The notes: a model not told the origin generated them from the sequence alone. Shown: positions 1 to 8,955, counted from the stretch's first letter. The stretch: 64,000 nucleotides of DNA from Aliiroseovarius pelagivivens (GCF_900302485.1 NZ_OMOI01000001.1:1364001-1428000), one strand, 5' to 3'. Numbers and translations: made by a program.

Positions 1-2
1 GC

Positions 3-527
3 ATGATTTATGAATTGGACGGGATCGCCCCGGAAATCGCCGAAGACGCCTTTATCGCGCCGGATGCCAACCTGATCGGCAAGGTACAAATCGATTCGAA
101 AGCCTCGGTCTGGTTCGGCTCGACCCTGCGCGGCGATAACGAGCTGATCCATGTGGGCGCGGGCTCGAACGTGCAGGAGAACTGCGTTTTTCACACCGAC
201 ATGGGCTTTCCGCTGACCATCGGTCAGAACGTCACAGTGGGCCACAAGGTGCTGCTGCATGGCTGTACCATCGGCGACGGCAGTCTGATTGGCATGAACG
301 CCACCGTGATGAATGGCGCTGTGATCGGCAAGAACTGCCTGATTGGGGCAGGGGCGCTGGTGACCGAGGGCAAAGTGATCCCCGACGGATCGATGGTTTT
401 AGGTGCACCGGGGAAAGTGGTGCGCGAGCTGGACGCGACGGCGATCAAGGGGCTGGAGGCTTCGGCACTTGGGTATCAAGCGAATGCCGCGCGGTTCTTG
501 AACGGGTTGAAAGCCGCACGCGAATAG
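3..527 (+). CDS. Gamma-carbonic anhydrase-like hexapeptide protein
   Basis: A 174-residue left-handed beta-helix protein of the YrdA/PaaY/CaiE gamma-carbonic anhydrase family. The whole chain is made of imperfect hexapeptide repeats (I/V/L at every sixth position). Three histidines are placed as the zinc ligands of the family: His64 in CVFHTDMG and His81 and His86 in [10 protein letters not shown]. Family members form trimers with the metal at subunit interfaces; some hydrate CO2 and some are thioesterase-like or of unknown activity, so the substrate is not certain. The ATG lies two bases from the window edge, so the ribosome binding site cannot be seen. The next gene starts 75 bases downstream on the same strand, but nothing ties the two functionally. 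Confidence 0.85.
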   Translation: MIYELDGIAPEIAEDAFIAPDANLIGKVQIDSKASVWFGSTLRGDNELIHVGAGSNVQENCVFHTDMGFPLTIGQNVTVGHKVLLHGCTIGDGSLIGMNATVMNGAVIGKNCLIGAGALVTEGKVIPDGSMVLGAPGKVVRELDATAIKGLEASALGYQANAARFLNGLKAARE

Positions 528-602
528 ACATTTTCATCCCTTCGATCTCGCCTCGTTCGTCGCAATCTGCTTATCTGGTCACGACATTACTGGGAGCGTC
601 GA

Positions 603-1046
603 ATGATTGAACGGTTGGACTATGTGTCAGTAAATGGCGCCGCGATCGCAAATATGGCAAAGGCCAAGACATGCATGCCGTCGATTGGTGCCAAGCTTCG
701 GGCGCTGATCGAACTTCGTGTCTCGCAGATCAATAGATGTGCCTACTGCGTTGACTTGCATGCCCAAGAGGCCCGCCGCGAAGGAGAAACCGTGCAGCGG
801 CTTGATTGCCTTCCTGTCTGGAAGGAGGTGCCGTTCTTCGATGAGTCTGAAAAGGCGGCGCTCGCATGGGCCGAAGCGGTGACAAACGTTGCCGAGAATG
901 GGGCGCCTGAAGAGCTCTATAAAGACATGTGCCAGCATTTTTCTGACGAACAGGTCGTTGATCTGACGCTGATAATTTCTCAAATGAATGCGTGGAACCG
1001 TCTAGCAATCAGCTTTGGGCATTTGCCCGAAGCGAGAGCCGACTAA
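603..1046 (+). CDS. Carboxymuconolactone decarboxylase / AhpD-like protein
   Basis: A 147-residue protein of the CMD family (AhpD-like alkylhydroperoxidase fold). The diagnostic motif is Cys46-x2-Cys49 followed by His53 (RCAYCVDLHA), the redox-active cysteine pair and proton relay histidine of AhpD-type proteins. A GGGAG element six bases before the ATG supports this start. Family members reduce peroxides through the disulfide or are uncharacterised; the decarboxylase activity of true PcaC enzymes does not need the CxxC, so a peroxidase or disulfide role is the better guess. It stands alone on the plus strand, 95 bases from the convergent peroxiredoxin gene; both being thiol-redox proteins may be chance. 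Confidence 0.85.
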   Translation: MIERLDYVSVNGAAIANMAKAKTCMPSIGAKLRALIELRVSQINRCAYCVDLHAQEARREGETVQRLDCLPVWKEVPFFDESEKAALAWAEAVTNVAENGAPEELYKDMCQHFSDEQVVDLTLIISQMNAWNRLAISFGHLPEARAD

Positions 1047-1091
1047 GCCACAGATCGTAACACCGAGTATCCACAGATCCGAAGGCTGGAT

Positions 1092-1121
1092 AAAAAAGGG
1101 GCCGCTGCAGTTAGCGACCCC
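1092..1121 (-). terminator. Rho-independent terminator of the peroxiredoxin gene
   Basis: On the minus strand a 9-bp stem (GGGGTCGCT with AGCGGCCCC, one T-G wobble) and a 6-base loop are followed by six Ts. It sits about 20 bases after the stop of the peroxiredoxin gene. Confidence 0.75.
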
Positions 1122-1141
1122 CGGGTTCTAATGCTTTTGGC

Positions 1142-1687
1142 TTATGCCACAGCTTCTTTGGCTTCTTTCAGCCACGCCAGAACGGTTTCCGGTGCGCTTT
1201 CGCCATAGGGGTCTTCGCCGTGGTTATCGCAGCGGCCCGGCTCTTCGAACCATGCTTCTACAACACCGTCATTGATGACGGCGGCATAGCGCCACGAACG
1301 GGCACCGAAGCCCAGGTTGTCTTTCTGAACCAGCATGCCCATCAGGCGGGTGAAGTCGCCCGAGCCATCGGGGATGACTTTGACGTTTTCCAGCTCTTGG
1401 TTGCGGGCCCAGGCGTTCATGACGAAGCTGTCGTTGACCGACATGCAATAGATCTCGTCGATGCCCTGTGCACGGAAATCGTCTGCGCCGTTCTCATAAC
1501 CGGGCAGCTGATAGGTCGAACAGGTCGGGGTGAACGCGCCGGGCAGCGAGAACAGAACAACGCGCTTGCCTTTGAAGTAATCGTCCGAGCTCATGTCCTG
1601 CCAACGGAACGGGTTCGGGCCCTCGATGCTTTCATCACGAACGCGGGTGCGGAAGGTGATGTTGGGGACGTTAACGCCTGCTTTCAT
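1142..1687 (-). CDS. Peroxiredoxin, Prx5/AhpE-like redoxin family
   Basis: A 181-residue thioredoxin-fold peroxidase of the Prx5 group, expected to reduce hydrogen peroxide and alkyl hydroperoxides in the cytoplasm with glutaredoxin or thioredoxin as reductant. The peroxidatic cysteine is Cys56 in the motif PGAFTPTCSTYQLPGYE, with the conserved Pro and Thr of the P-x3-T/S-x2-C signature. A second cysteine lies in EIYCMSVND near residue 81. There is no C-terminal glutaredoxin domain, unlike the fused forms of some proteobacteria. The gene has its own terminator and is divergent from lipA; the 253-base gap carries the promoters of both. Confidence 0.92.
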   Translation of the reverse strand: MKAGVNVPNITFRTRVRDESIEGPNPFRWQDMSSDDYFKGKRVVLFSLPGAFTPTCSTYQLPGYENGADDFRAQGIDEIYCMSVNDSFVMNAWARNQELENVKVIPDGSGDFTRLMGMLVQKDNLGFGARSWRYAAVINDGVVEAWFEEPGRCDNHGEDPYGESAPETVLAWLKEAKEAVA

Positions 1688-1940
1688 TGGGAAAATCCTT
1701 TGCTGTAGCTGCGCGTGGCTGGGAATCGTTTCGCGCGTCGATGGAAGGATTAGAACGATTCCAAATGGTGCTCAACGGGGATTTTCTGCGCCGCGACAAT
1801 TTGCTTGGGTTGCGCCGAATGACAGCCTTTCGTCGAGGAACTGATATGCGCGTGTTGCATAACAGAAAAGCAGGGTTTCAAGGTGACTTGGGCAGATATC
1901 GCCCCTATATAGGTCAGAACTACTGGCCCGGAGGACAGCC

Positions 1941-2891
1941 ATGCGTGATCTGAAAATTCCTGAAAGCCGCCACCCGGAAAAGGCGCATCGCAAGGACAAC
2001 GCACAGCCCAAGAAACCAAGCTGGATTCGCGTGAAAGCGCCCGGCGGCAAGGGCTATGCCGAGACGCATAAGATCATGCGCGAAAACAATCTGGTTACCG
2101 TGTGCGAAGAAGCGGGCTGTCCCAACGCAGGTGAATGCTGGAGCCAAGGTCACGCCACCATGATGATCATGGGCGAGATCTGTACCCGTGGCTGTACCTT
2201 CTGCAACGTGGCCACCGGGAAACCGGATGATCTGGATACTTTCGAGCCGGGACGCGTGGCACATGCCGTCAAGAAGCTGGGCCTGAACCACGTAGTGATC
2301 ACATCGGTAGACCGCGATGACCTGAAGGACGGAGGGGCCGAGCACTTTGCCCAGACCATCCGTGCAGTCCGTCACCAGTCGCCCGACACCACGATTGAAA
2401 TCCTGACTCCTGACTTCCTGAAATGTGAAGACAGCGTATTGGAAACCGTCGTTGAAGCGCGTCCCGACGTGTTCAACCACAATCTGGAAACCGTACCTGG
2501 CCTTTATCCCCAGGTGCGCCCCGGTGCCCGTTACTTCCATTCGCTGCGTCTGCTTCAGCGGGTGAAAGAACTGGATCCGTCCATGTTCACCAAATCCGGC
2601 ATAATGGTCGGTCTGGGTGAGGATCGTCAGTCAGTGATGCAGATCATGGATGACATGCGTGCCGCTGACATCGATTTCCTGACCATCGGGCAGTATCTGC
2701 AGCCCACGCCGAAACACCATGCGGTCGAGCGGTTCGTCCATCCGGACGAGTTCAAGGATTACGAGACAGCCGCCTATGGCAAGGGTTTCCTGATGGTTTC
2801 GGCCACGCCGTTGACGCGGTCGTCCTACCATGCGGGTGATGACTTCGCGCTGCTGCGAAAAGCACGTGAAGAAAGTCTGGCAAAAGCCTGA
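1941..2891 (+). CDS. lipA: Lipoyl synthase
   Basis: A 316-residue radical SAM enzyme that inserts two sulfur atoms into octanoyl-carrier protein domains to make the lipoyl cofactor of 2-oxoacid dehydrogenases and the glycine cleavage system. The auxiliary cluster ligands are Cys55, Cys60 and Cys66; the radical SAM cluster ligands are Cys81, Cys85 and Cys88 (CTRGCTFC). The C-terminal RSSYHAGD motif (residues 293-300) supplies the serine ligand of the auxiliary cluster. The start has a strong GGAGG element seven bases upstream. Length and motifs are normal. No lipB or other lipoate gene is adjacent. Confidence 0.97.
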   Translation: MRDLKIPESRHPEKAHRKDNAQPKKPSWIRVKAPGGKGYAETHKIMRENNLVTVCEEAGCPNAGECWSQGHATMMIMGEICTRGCTFCNVATGKPDDLDTFEPGRVAHAVKKLGLNHVVITSVDRDDLKDGGAEHFAQTIRAVRHQSPDTTIEILTPDFLKCEDSVLETVVEARPDVFNHNLETVPGLYPQVRPGARYFHSLRLLQRVKELDPSMFTKSGIMVGLGEDRQSVMQIMDDMRAADIDFLTIGQYLQPTPKHHAVERFVHPDEFKDYETAAYGKGFLMVSATPLTRSSYHAGDDFALLRKAREESLAKA

Positions 2892-2901
2892 TAAGATTAG
2901 A

Positions 2902-3072
2902 TTATGGTCTTCTGATGCGCTCGATTGCCATCCAATCAGGCGCACCTATGAAGTATTCATAGGCGAACAGCGCAAGACAGATCGAAATCACGATAAGGCC
3001 AAACACCACCCGTTTGGCCGAAGGCGGATTGCGCGCCCATTTTGACATCCTGAGAAGCCAAAGCGGGTTCAT
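2902..3072 (-). CDS. Small single-span membrane protein downstream of hpt
   Basis: A 56-residue frame not obvious by size alone. It starts ATG AAC CCG CTT and reads MNPLWLLRMSKWARNPPSAK, then a hydrophobic stretch at residues 22-38 (VVFGLIVISICLALFAY), then a short tail ending ERIRRP. The basic residues before the hydrophobic segment (R8, K11, R14, K20, R21) predict an N-in single transmembrane helix. Its start codon is three bases after the stop of hpt on the same strand, so translational coupling is likely. The composition is protein-like and fills the gap between hpt and lipA exactly. The function is unknown; I believe similar short proteins occur next to hpt in other Rhodobacteraceae, but this is from memory. 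Confidence 0.7.
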   Translation of the reverse strand: MNPLWLLRMSKWARNPPSAKRVVFGLIVISICLALFAYEYFIGAPDWMAIERIRRP

Positions 3073-3075
3073 GGT

Positions 3076-3633
3076 TCAGTGTTCGCCGTCTTGGGTGTCC
3101 AGGAAACGCACCTTACCAATATGGGGCAAGTTGCGATTGCGCTGCGCATAGTCGATGCCATAGCCCACGACGAACTCGTCCGGGATCTCGAATCCCGTCC
3201 AATCTGCCTTCACGTCGACCTCGCGACGTGACGGTTTGTCCAGCAAAGCGATCGTGCGCAGCTTGCGCGGTCCCTTGGCGTGCAACATGTTGATCACATG
3301 TTTCAGAGTAAAGCCGGTGTCCACGATGTCTTCGACCACCAGTACATCTCGCCCAGCAATCTCGCCCCGTAAGTCTTTGAGAATACGGACTTCCCGGCTG
3401 CTTTCTGTCGAGTTTCCGTAAGAAGACGCTTCCAGAAAGTCGACTTCGACCGGCAGGTCCAGTTCGCGTACGACATCTGCGATGAAAACGAACGACCCCC
3501 TCAGTAACCCGACAACAATCAGTTTGTCGGTACCATCAAATTCGTCGTGAATTTCTTTCGACAGTTCTTCCACCCGCGCCGCGATTTGCTTGGCCGAGAT
3601 GAGCGTATCAATGACATATGGTCGCTGAACCAT
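3076..3633 (-). CDS. hpt: Hypoxanthine phosphoribosyltransferase
   Basis: A 185-residue type I phosphoribosyltransferase that converts hypoxanthine (and usually guanine) plus PRPP to IMP or GMP in purine salvage. The PRPP-binding loop is [14 protein letters not shown] near residues 96-109, with the acidic pair ED and the TGxT-like end; the flexible-loop region with SSREVRI and the C-terminal purine-contacting FVVGYG motif follow. I chose the ATG at 3633 because AAGGGGGAAG stands directly before it; a longer frame to 3714 has no such signal and would overlap the promoter of the divergent COQ10-like gene. A 56-residue membrane protein follows three bases downstream. Confidence 0.92.
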   Translation of the reverse strand: MVQRPYVIDTLISAKQIAARVEELSKEIHDEFDGTDKLIVVGLLRGSFVFIADVVRELDLPVEVDFLEASSYGNSTESSREVRILKDLRGEIAGRDVLVVEDIVDTGFTLKHVINMLHAKGPRKLRTIALLDKPSRREVDVKADWTGFEIPDEFVVGYGIDYAQRNRNLPHIGKVRFLDTQDGEH

Positions 3634-3702
3634 GGCTTCCCCCTTGATTCTCGTCTGCATTCCTAAGACATGTGCGTCTGACTGAGAAGGAAAAAGCCAG
3701 AT

Positions 3703-4152
3703 ATGCCCACTCATGGCGAAAAACGCGTGATGCCGTATACGGCCGACCAGATGTACGATCTGGTGGCAGATGTTGGTCGTTATCCAGAGTTTCTTCCGTG
3801 GAATTCAGCCGCACGCGTGCGCCGGGTGGTTCCGCTGGACGACGGGCGGCAGTTGATGGAGGCGGATCTGGTGATCAGCTTCAAGGTATTCCGCGAACGT
3901 TTCACCAGCCGGGTGACCTTGGATCAGGCGGCGCGGCGGATTGATACCGAATATCTGGATGGTCCGTTCAAATACCTGAAATCTTACTGGACCTTCACCG
4001 ATCATCCGCAGGGGTGTGAGGTCGAGTTTTTCGTAGATTTCGAATTCAAAAGCCCAATGCTGCAAAAGGTGATCGGCCTTGTCTTTAACGAGGCGATGCA
4101 CCGGATCGTCGCTGCTTTCGAAAAGCGAGCCGCCGCGCTTTATCGCAGCTGA
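3703..4152 (+). CDS. COQ10/RatA-type START-domain protein
   Basis: A 149-residue single-domain START/Bet v1-like protein (polyketide cyclase family). The sequence [22 protein letters not shown] and the later region around [10 protein letters not shown] and [15 protein letters not shown] match the COQ10-like ubiquinone-binding proteins. In mitochondria and alphaproteobacteria such proteins bind coenzyme Q and help its use in respiration; the E. coli relative RatA was described as an inhibitor of ribosome subunit joining, so that name may be transferred by automatic annotation. No antitoxin partner (RatB) is next to it. It is divergent from hpt and its stop abuts the convergent DUF1304 gene with no gap. 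Confidence 0.85.
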   Translation: MPTHGEKRVMPYTADQMYDLVADVGRYPEFLPWNSAARVRRVVPLDDGRQLMEADLVISFKVFRERFTSRVTLDQAARRIDTEYLDGPFKYLKSYWTFTDHPQGCEVEFFVDFEFKSPMLQKVIGLVFNEAMHRIVAAFEKRAAALYRS

Positions 4153-4515
4153 TCAACTGATTAAAAGCAGAGCGATCGCGATCAGGGCGGGTAGGGCTTG
4201 TACCTGAAAGATCTTCTTTGATGCTGTTGCGGCGCCGAAAATGCCTGCAACTGCGACACACAGCAAAAAGAACAGCGCAATATTGTGCGACCAAGCCAGA
4301 TCAGAGATCAGGCGTGACCAGATCAGGCCGGCAGCCAGAAAGCCGTTATACAGACCTTGATTGGCAGCCATAGCCTTTGTCGGCGCAAACAGATCACGGG
4401 GGAAACTGCGAAACACTTTCGGACCACGGCTTTCCCAAGCGAACATCTCGAACCACAGGATGTACAGGTGCAGTGCTGCGATCAGCAGGATCAGAACGGT
4501 TGCCAAGACACTCAT
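4153..4515 (-). CDS. DUF1304 membrane protein
   Basis: A 120-residue protein with four predicted transmembrane helices (about residues 3-23, 50-70, 75-95 and 102-119). The first helix is followed by the family motif FEMFAWESRGPKVF, and then KAMAANQGLYNGFLAAGL, both typical of DUF1304. The function of the family is unknown. It is read from the same strand as xerD, with its ATG three bases after the xerD stop, so the two are probably cotranscribed; a shared role is not implied. The gene is convergent with the COQ10-like gene, end to end. Confidence 0.85.
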   Translation of the reverse strand: MSVLATVLILLIAALHLYILWFEMFAWESRGPKVFRSFPRDLFAPTKAMAANQGLYNGFLAAGLIWSRLISDLAWSHNIALFFLLCVAVAGIFGAATASKKIFQVQALPALIAIALLLIS

Positions 4516-4518
4516 GTT

Positions 4519-5457
4519 TTAATCCTTTTCGGCAAGAGGGTGGTGGGTGAAGACAAGTTCGCGCAGTCGTTCCTCCAACACATGTGTGTAGATTTCGGTC
4601 GTGGCCAGATCCGCGTGACCCAACAGCGCCTGAATGGATCGCAGATCCGCGCCATGGGCCAAAAGATGGGTGGCAAAGGCGTGGCGCAGCCGGTGTGGAG
4701 TGACATCGTTGGGCGAGACCCCGGCAGCTACGGCGATCTCTTTGATGATGGCATAAAAACGATGCCGTGTCAGATGACCGGATGCACCCGTCGACGGAAA
4801 CAGAAAAGGCGAGGGCTTGATCCCTCTCTCAATCCGCGCAGTGTCTTCGGCGCCGTCCCGGCATTCTAGCCAGTCGGTCAAAGCAGAGCGCGCTTCGGTC
4901 GATAGAGGCACCAGCCGTTCCTTGTCGCCCTTTCCGCGGATCAGCAGAAGCTGAGGATCACCACGGGCGGCGGACACGGGTAGCGAGACAAGTTCACTGA
5001 CACGCATCCCAGTGGCATAGAGAAGCTCCATCAAACAGACGTTGCGCAGCCGATCTGCATCTGCGCGCCCAACGTCTCGCGTGGCGCCCAACAGCGCCTC
5101 GACCTGATCTTCGGACAGGGTCTTGGGTAGCGACTTCATCTGACCCGGACCGCGAATTTTCAGGGCTGGATTGTCCGTGCGCCAGCCTTCCTCATAGGCA
5201 AATCGGAACAGTTGCTTGACGGAAGACAGTCTGCGCGCGCGGGTAGACGTAGCAAATCCCTGAAGGTCACAATCCACCAGAAAGGCCTCGATGTCGGATC
5301 GCGATAGATCATCAAAGCGCACCTTCTTATCTTCGATGTAGTCGGAGAATGCCTTCAAGTCGCGCCCATAGGCCAATCGCGTGTTTTCAGATGCCCCAAG
5401 CTCGGCCGCCTGAGCGTCCAGAAACGCCGAGATCCAGCGAGCGTGATCGGGGGTCAT
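4519..5457 (-). CDS. xerD: Tyrosine recombinase XerD
   Basis: A 312-residue tyrosine recombinase with the N-terminal SAM-like core-binding domain (residues 5-95) and the C-terminal catalytic domain. Catalytic residues seen are Arg152 (TGMRVSELV), a lysine near 177 (GKGDKERLVPL), His255 and Arg258 (PHRLRHAFATH), His281 (LLGHADL) and the nucleophile Tyr290 (TEIYTHV). Length and motifs match the chromosomal XerD that resolves chromosome dimers at dif with XerC and FtsK. The start overlaps the stop of the upstream 529-residue protein gene by four bases (ATGA). Absence of any nearby att-like repeat argues against a mobile-element integrase. Confidence 0.92.
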   Translation of the reverse strand: MTPDHARWISAFLDAQAAELGASENTRLAYGRDLKAFSDYIEDKKVRFDDLSRSDIEAFLVDCDLQGFATSTRARRLSSVKQLFRFAYEEGWRTDNPALKIRGPGQMKSLPKTLSEDQVEALLGATRDVGRADADRLRNVCLMELLYATGMRVSELVSLPVSAARGDPQLLLIRGKGDKERLVPLSTEARSALTDWLECRDGAEDTARIERGIKPSPFLFPSTGASGHLTRHRFYAIIKEIAVAAGVSPNDVTPHRLRHAFATHLLAHGADLRSIQALLGHADLATTEIYTHVLEERLRELVFTHHPLAEKD

Positions 5458-7043
5458 CCGCGTCTCTCGAGGATCAGAACCTCAAGTGCGGCCTGTCGTG
5501 CAACCCGCTCTAGTCCAATTTGACGGAAGAAAGCCAAAGCATCGGCGACTTCATCAAGATTGCCGTGGGTACCGCTTTCATAAAGAGAGATGGCGCGCAG
5601 GATCGCTTCGCCCATGCGGTCACTGTCCATAAGGGACTTCAGCCGTACAGGTATTTCGCGTGCATTCAGCCCTTCAACAACCGCACGCGAAGTCGCGTTA
5701 TAGGCTGAAGCCGTTTCTGTGTTTCCCAAGGCGATTGCAGTCAAAAGAGCCTCTTTTGGGTTGCGCCCACGCGTCGGCCAAGACGCGGCAAACGCCTCGT
5801 TGCTTGCGGACAAAAGCCCAAGAGACAACGCCACGGTTCGTGCGGCAGGGTCCTGAGGTATGTTTGAAATCAGCCGCTCTCCGAACAAGCGCGCGAACGG
5901 GACTTCCAACGCCGCATCCTCGATCTGCGGCCACAGAGAGTTCAGCGAGGCGGTCAAAGCAGCCTCGTTTCCGCTGTTAAGGCTTTGTTCAAACCGGCGC
6001 ACGGTCAACATCCGGTCCCAAATGCCGCCCGAGGCCGCGGGTCGGCGTTCGGTGTACAGCCCAAGCAATTGGTTCGGAGTGGCCGCCCCAACACGCGCCA
6101 ATCGTTCTGCTGCTTCTGCCCGTGCTTTCCAACCGATATTTGAGCGTAGGTCAGCCTGTGCGAACGCCAAGGGCAGGTTCCCAGTGGGTATGTGTTCGCC
6201 AATCGCTTCGAACATACGAAAGGTCAGGGGTGTTAGGTCGGGTGGCCACCGTAGCGGCGGCTCGCCTTCGAATAATTCAGGATCGAGGAAACGGGCCAGA
6301 AGGGCATCTTCGAAATCCGAGATGTACCCAAGCGCCCGCCCGGTTTCGAGCGTCAGCACCGCTGCTTCCCATTCTCCGGAACGCGCCAAACAGAAAACGC
6401 GTGCGGGAAAGGTCGGGCTCAGGTCAGGTGAGCTCTTCAAGATTTCGCAGAAGCGATCTTCGGAGCCCAGAAGCAATGCGGTATCAAATCCACGCCGGAA
6501 CACGCGCGGATTGGTGCTTCCGGCCCGGTTCAAAAGCGCTTCCGCCTGATCCAGCGCTCCGATGGACAACAATCGGTCGACCCGCGCCATGAACAACCGA
6601 TCATCCCCGGTACGCGCGCCTTTGGGTGGGTTCAATTCGGCCAACAGCAGTGTGTTCAACAGATCCTGCATCGCAGGGTAAAGATACAGCGGCATTCCCG
6701 TGATACGGCGCGCCAGATCATCGGGACGGGATTGCCCCCAAAGATCGCGTGAAAACCCAGTGGTAGCACTTGAGAGAAGCCCAACGGCGTCCAGAACCGG
6801 GGTTTCCAGAAGGCTCATCGTAACCTGAGCGACCGACGCGCCCGTCGCGGTATCAGGCTCGTTCGGGTCAGGGGGAAGCACGACGCTGTCGATGGACGGG
6901 GGTGGAAGGGCCACACTGTCAGAAAGCCAGCCAATAGCCGACATCGGCGCGGAACTTTGTGCAGTCTGTGCCTGCACCGGCCCCATGGTCAGGGCAAAAA
7001 CCGCGCTTGCAATCGCGGTTTTGTTAAATCCACTAACCGCCAT
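5454..7043 (-). CDS. Predicted secreted helical-repeat protein of unknown function
   Basis: A 529-residue protein I do not recognise as a named family. It begins with a signal peptide (residues 1-25, MAVSGFNKTAIASAVFALTM with cleavage after PVQAQ), then a proline-rich segment (residues 40-66), then a long alanine/leucine-rich helical region with spaced AL and RA pairs that looks like degenerate TPR or Sel1-like repeats. No catalytic motif is apparent. It would be periplasmic. The gene is the middle of a three-gene run: its start overlaps the stop of a 45-residue membrane protein by 11 bases, and its stop overlaps the xerD start by four. Such tight packing suggests coupled expression, but not a role in recombination. 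Confidence 0.7.
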   Translation of the reverse strand: MAVSGFNKTAIASAVFALTMGPVQAQTAQSSAPMSAIGWLSDSVALPPPSIDSVVLPPDPNEPDTATGASVAQVTMSLLETPVLDAVGLLSSATTGFSRDLWGQSRPDDLARRITGMPLYLYPAMQDLLNTLLLAELNPPKGARTGDDRLFMARVDRLLSIGALDQAEALLNRAGSTNPRVFRRGFDTALLLGSEDRFCEILKSSPDLSPTFPARVFCLARSGEWEAAVLTLETGRALGYISDFEDALLARFLDPELFEGEPPLRWPPDLTPLTFRMFEAIGEHIPTGNLPLAFAQADLRSNIGWKARAEAAERLARVGAATPNQLLGLYTERRPAASGGIWDRMLTVRRFEQSLNSGNEAALTASLNSLWPQIEDAALEVPFARLFGERLISNIPQDPAARTVALSLGLLSASNEAFAASWPTRGRNPKEALLTAIALGNTETASAYNATSRAVVEGLNAREIPVRLKSLMDSDRMGEAILRAISLYESGTHGNLDEVADALAFFRQIGLERVARQAALEVLILERRG

Positions 7044-7170
7044 TCAGCGTCACTGTGGTGCTTTGCGGCGCGCTGGGGGGCGACATGTCACCCAAATAGG
7101 CATAGCCAGACAGCCCAATCACGCCCAAAATTGCTAGAAAGAACACAAGCTTGATCAAGCGGATCAGCAT
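7033..7170 (-). CDS. Small 45-residue membrane protein upstream of the helical-repeat protein
   Basis: A short frame reading MLIRLIKLVFFLAILGVIGL, then SGYAYLGDMSPPSAPQSTTV, then TLNGG. Arg4 and Lys7 precede a hydrophobic segment (residues 8-26), so it should be a single-span N-in protein with a short periplasmic tail. The stop overlaps the ATG of the 529-residue secreted protein by 11 bases, which is a strong sign of translational coupling. It is the first gene of the run leading to xerD. A weak AGGTGACTCT element precedes the ATG. Function unknown. Confidence 0.7.
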   Translation of the reverse strand: MLIRLIKLVFFLAILGVIGLSGYAYLGDMSPPSAPQSTTVTLNGG

Positions 7171-7285
7171 AGAGAGTCACCTATTTTTCTGCCTCGGTCT
7201 TCGTTTTGCTGATTTATAACTGGTATTTCCCCCAAGATCACGCCATTCAGGAAAGAAATCTGGTTTTGGGCAAGCGAGCGCCGTT

Positions 7286-7837
7286 TTGGCATTCAAACTG
7301 AAAAAATCCATCGTCATGGTGGGCATGATGGGGGCGGGTAAAACTGCCGTCGGGCAGGCACTCGCCGCCCGTCTAAGTGTCCCATTCTTGGACAGCGACG
7401 AAGAGATCGTGCGCGCTGCCAACATGTCTATCGCCGAGATTTTCGAGCGCGATGGTGAAGCCTTCTTCCGGGACCGCGAAACCGAGGTAATTGGGCGTTT
7501 GCTGGATGGTCAGCGTGCAGTCTTGTCGACAGGTGGCGGGGCTTTCATGGCAGAACGCAACCGGTCCATGATCAGCGAACGTGGTGTGTCTGTCCTGCTA
7601 CGCGCGGATCTGGACCTGCTTTGGAACCGGGTCAAACACAAAGACACGCGCCCTTTGCTACGGACGCCCGATCCGAAAGCGACGCTGACCGAGATCTACA
7701 CGGCGCGCGTGCCCGTCTATGAATTGGCTGACCTGGTTGTGGATGCCCAACCTGATTATACGATTGCGCAGATGACCGAGGCGGTGATCGAGGTTCTGAA
7801 ATCCCGCCCCGATGTGCTTGAGGAGACCTCCGCATGA
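7286..7837 (+). CDS. aroK: Shikimate kinase
   Basis: A 183-residue P-loop kinase that phosphorylates shikimate at the 3-position, the fifth step of aromatic amino acid biosynthesis. The Walker A loop is GMMGAGKTAVG (residues 13-23), the shikimate-binding region DSDEEI follows at about residue 36, the RDRE and STGGGAF motifs bind shikimate, and the lid RPLL is near residue 117. The best start is TTG at 7286 (reading MAFKLKK), because homologues begin two or three residues before the FKLKK segment and no ATG or GTG lies in frame nearby; the upstream signal is weak, so the exact start is open. The stop overlaps the aroB start by four bases. Confidence 0.93.
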   Translation: MAFKLKKSIVMVGMMGAGKTAVGQALAARLSVPFLDSDEEIVRAANMSIAEIFERDGEAFFRDRETEVIGRLLDGQRAVLSTGGGAFMAERNRSMISERGVSVLLRADLDLLWNRVKHKDTRPLLRTPDPKATLTEIYTARVPVYELADLVVDAQPDYTIAQMTEAVIEVLKSRPDVLEETSA

Positions 7838-8943
7838 CAACCGTTCACGTCCCCTTGGGGGATCGCGCCTATGACGTACGGATTGCACCGGGTCTGATCG
7901 CGCGCGCTGGAGCCGAAATTGCACCCTTGTTGCCGCGCCCGAAGGTCTGGATCGTGACCGAGGAAACCGTCGCAGGCCTGCATCTGGATGCATTGAAAGC
8001 CGGACTTTCTGCCGAAGGCATCGCGTCCGAGGCTTTGATCCTACCGCCCGGCGAATCTACGAAAAGCTGGCCGTATCTGATGCAAACCGTCGAATGGCTG
8101 CTTGAACAAAAGGTCGAGCGAAAAGACGTTGTGCTGGCCTTTGGTGGCGGCGTGATTGGCGATCTGGTGGGCTTTGCTGCTGCGATCCTGCGCCGTGGTG
8201 TGCGGTTCGTTCAATTGCCGACATCTCTGTTGGCGCAGGTGGACAGTTCGGTCGGGGGCAAGACCGGGATCAACGCGCCGCAGGGCAAAAACCTGATTGG
8301 CGCCTTCCATCAGCCCTCGCTTGTTTTGGCCGATATTGACGTACTGGGTACGCTGAAGCCGCGCGATTTTCTGGCCGGCTATGGCGAAGTTGTGAAATAT
8401 GGTGGCCTTGGCGACGCGTCTTTCTTTGATTGGCTCGAAGTGAACGGTCCCGCGTTAGCCGCCGGAGATCTGGCGTTGCGGGAAGAGGCCGTACGTTGGT
8501 CCGTCCAGATGAAAGCCGACATCGTCGTGCGCGATGAAACCGAACAGGGTGACCGCGCGCTTCTGAACCTTGGCCACACGTTCGGTCACGCGCTTGAAGC
8601 GGCAACCGGATATTCTGATCGCCTGTTGCACGGCGAAGGCGTTGCCATTGGCTGCGCGCTCGCGTTTGAAACCTCGGCCCGAATGGGACTATTGAGTCAG
8701 GAAAGCCCGTCGCGGTTCCGCGAGCATCTGGCGGCGATGGGAATGAAGAAAGACATCCGTGACATTCCGGGCGATTTGCCCGATGCGGATGGGCTGATTG
8801 ATCTGATGGGGCAGGACAAGAAGGTTGTGCAGGGCAAGCTGCGCTTCATTTTGGCCCGTGCGATTGGCGATGCGTTCGTGGCTGATGACGTAGATATGGA
8901 CGTGGTCAAAGACGTCCTGACCGAAGCACTGGCGTCGGGATAA
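7834..8943 (+). CDS. aroB: 3-dehydroquinate synthase
   Basis: A 369-residue NAD- and zinc-dependent cyclase converting DAHP to 3-dehydroquinate, step two of the shikimate pathway. The NAD-binding segment is around PPGESTKSW and FGGGVIGDLVGFAAA (residues 70-110); the QLPTSLLAQVDSSVGGKTGIN motif follows; the metal-binding residues are in YGEVVKYG (Glu near 186), LNLGHTFGHALE (His near 249 and 253) and LLHGEGVAIG (His near 267). It is translationally coupled to aroK through an ATGA overlap. The gene is convergent with the site-2 protease gene, 12 bases away. Confidence 0.97.
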   Translation: MTTVHVPLGDRAYDVRIAPGLIARAGAEIAPLLPRPKVWIVTEETVAGLHLDALKAGLSAEGIASEALILPPGESTKSWPYLMQTVEWLLEQKVERKDVVLAFGGGVIGDLVGFAAAILRRGVRFVQLPTSLLAQVDSSVGGKTGINAPQGKNLIGAFHQPSLVLADIDVLGTLKPRDFLAGYGEVVKYGGLGDASFFDWLEVNGPALAAGDLALREEAVRWSVQMKADIVVRDETEQGDRALLNLGHTFGHALEAATGYSDRLLHGEGVAIGCALAFETSARMGLLSQESPSRFREHLAAMGMKKDIRDIPGDLPDADGLIDLMGQDKKVVQGKLRFILARAIGDAFVADDVDMDVVKDVLTEALASG

Positions 8944-8955
8944 ATACACGGCCTC

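Noticed and set aside
3703..4152. Toxin RatA of a toxin-antitoxin pair
   Set aside because: No RatB partner is adjacent and the sequence fits COQ10-like proteins; the toxin label is not supported here.
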